A stretch of 64,000 nt of DNA from Thermobifida fusca NBRC 14071 = JCM 3263 (GTDB taxonomy: Bacteria; Actinomycetota; Actinomycetes; Streptosporangiales; Streptosporangiaceae): positions 116,768 to 180,767 of the forward strand of contig NZ_BCWB01000033.1 of NCBI RefSeq assembly GCF_001592045.1, in the 5' to 3' direction. Both the position numbers and the translations under genes were made by a program. The first letter of the stretch is position 1, and the number at the start of each line of letters is the position of its first letter. The notes under the pieces were generated by a model. The model saw nothing but the letters and a program-made list of their open reading frames with translations. It made no database searches and was not told the DNA's origin. Shown one piece after another: positions 63,898-64,000 of this stretch.

Positions 63898-64000
63898 TAG
63901 AATCCGTTAAGTGGCCCGTTCACGGGCCGCCTATCACGCACGTCCTTTAACCTCCCCTAGGTGGAGGGATCGGACTTACGGTCCGTGTCCTACCTCAGGG
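63898..64000 (+). promoter_or_regulatory. Structured leader at the right edge, probably of the next gene
   Basis: TAGAAT (63898-63903) could be a -10, though no -35 is clear. Downstream: a perfect 6-bp hairpin with TTCA loop (63913-63928), then CGGAC/GTCCG (63971-63975 with 63981-63985) inside longer arms CCTAGGT/ACCTCAGG (63956-63962 with 63992-63999). Synteny suggests rpsB follows, so this may be its leader; the region is cut by the window edge. Confidence 0.45.

Overview
This window is high-GC actinobacterial DNA: many GTG starts, 4-nt stop/start overlaps, and housekeeping synteny in the Streptomyces order. It almost certainly comes from Thermobifida fusca or a very close relative. The strongest marker is a 596-residue CBM2-linker-GH6 exocellulase that matches T. 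fusca Cel6B (E3). A perfect 14-bp CelR operator (TGGGAGCGCTCCCA) sits upstream of it. This assignment is recognition plus inference; no search was run.

Layout. 1-8 kb: citramalate synthase (cimA), a DUF3152 secreted metalloprotease-like protein, an ABM-family monooxygenase, cel6B with its CelR control region, a fumarylacetoacetate-hydrolase family enzyme and a DUF418 membrane protein. 8.5-10.5 kb: gltX followed by tRNA-Gln(CTG) and two identical tRNA-Glu(CTC) genes. 10.6-21.4 kb: a PQQ-type sugar dehydrogenase lipoprotein, an NdgR-like IclR regulator divergent from leuCD, a small unknown gene, an HU gene, cofC, plsC-gpsA, a trans-sulfuration-type PLP enzyme, ddl and an EI24 membrane protein. 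21.6-27.7 kb: cydABDC (cytochrome bd and its assembly exporter) on the minus strand, behind a nested palindromic control region. 27.9-32.2 kb: DUF305/DUF3105 pair, DUF3515 lipoprotein, Lrp-type ligand-binding protein, thiL, and a membrane-anchored protein with a CBM2-like domain and no catalytic domain.

32.3-44.2 kb: rpmB, recG, rsmD, coaD, DUF177, rpmF, rnc, mutM, acyP, a small coiled-coil protein and smc. 44.3-46.5 kb: a cobalamin riboswitch and a btuF-btuC-like importer that lacks its ATPase gene. 46.6-57.4 kb: ftsY, amtB (without the glnK-glnD partners usual in relatives), an unknown lipoprotein, ffh, rpsP-khpA-rimM-trmD-rplS, lepB and DUF2469. 57.7-60.8 kb: yraN-comM-dprA. 61-64 kb: a lower-GC unknown membrane protein, a RidA-family protein, a xerC-type recombinase and an M23 peptidase whose reading frame runs on antisense through xerC. 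The window ends in a structured leader, probably that of the next gene.

Most of the window is a conserved chromosomal core for translation, protein targeting (ffh, ftsY, lepB), chromosome maintenance (smc, xerC, recG, HU) and branched-chain amino-acid synthesis (cimA, leuCD, ndgR). The accessory, lineage-specific parts are the cellulose genes (cel6B and the CBM2 anchor), two low-GC unknown genes, and several unusual control regions. No insertion sequences, prophage or CRISPR arrays were seen.
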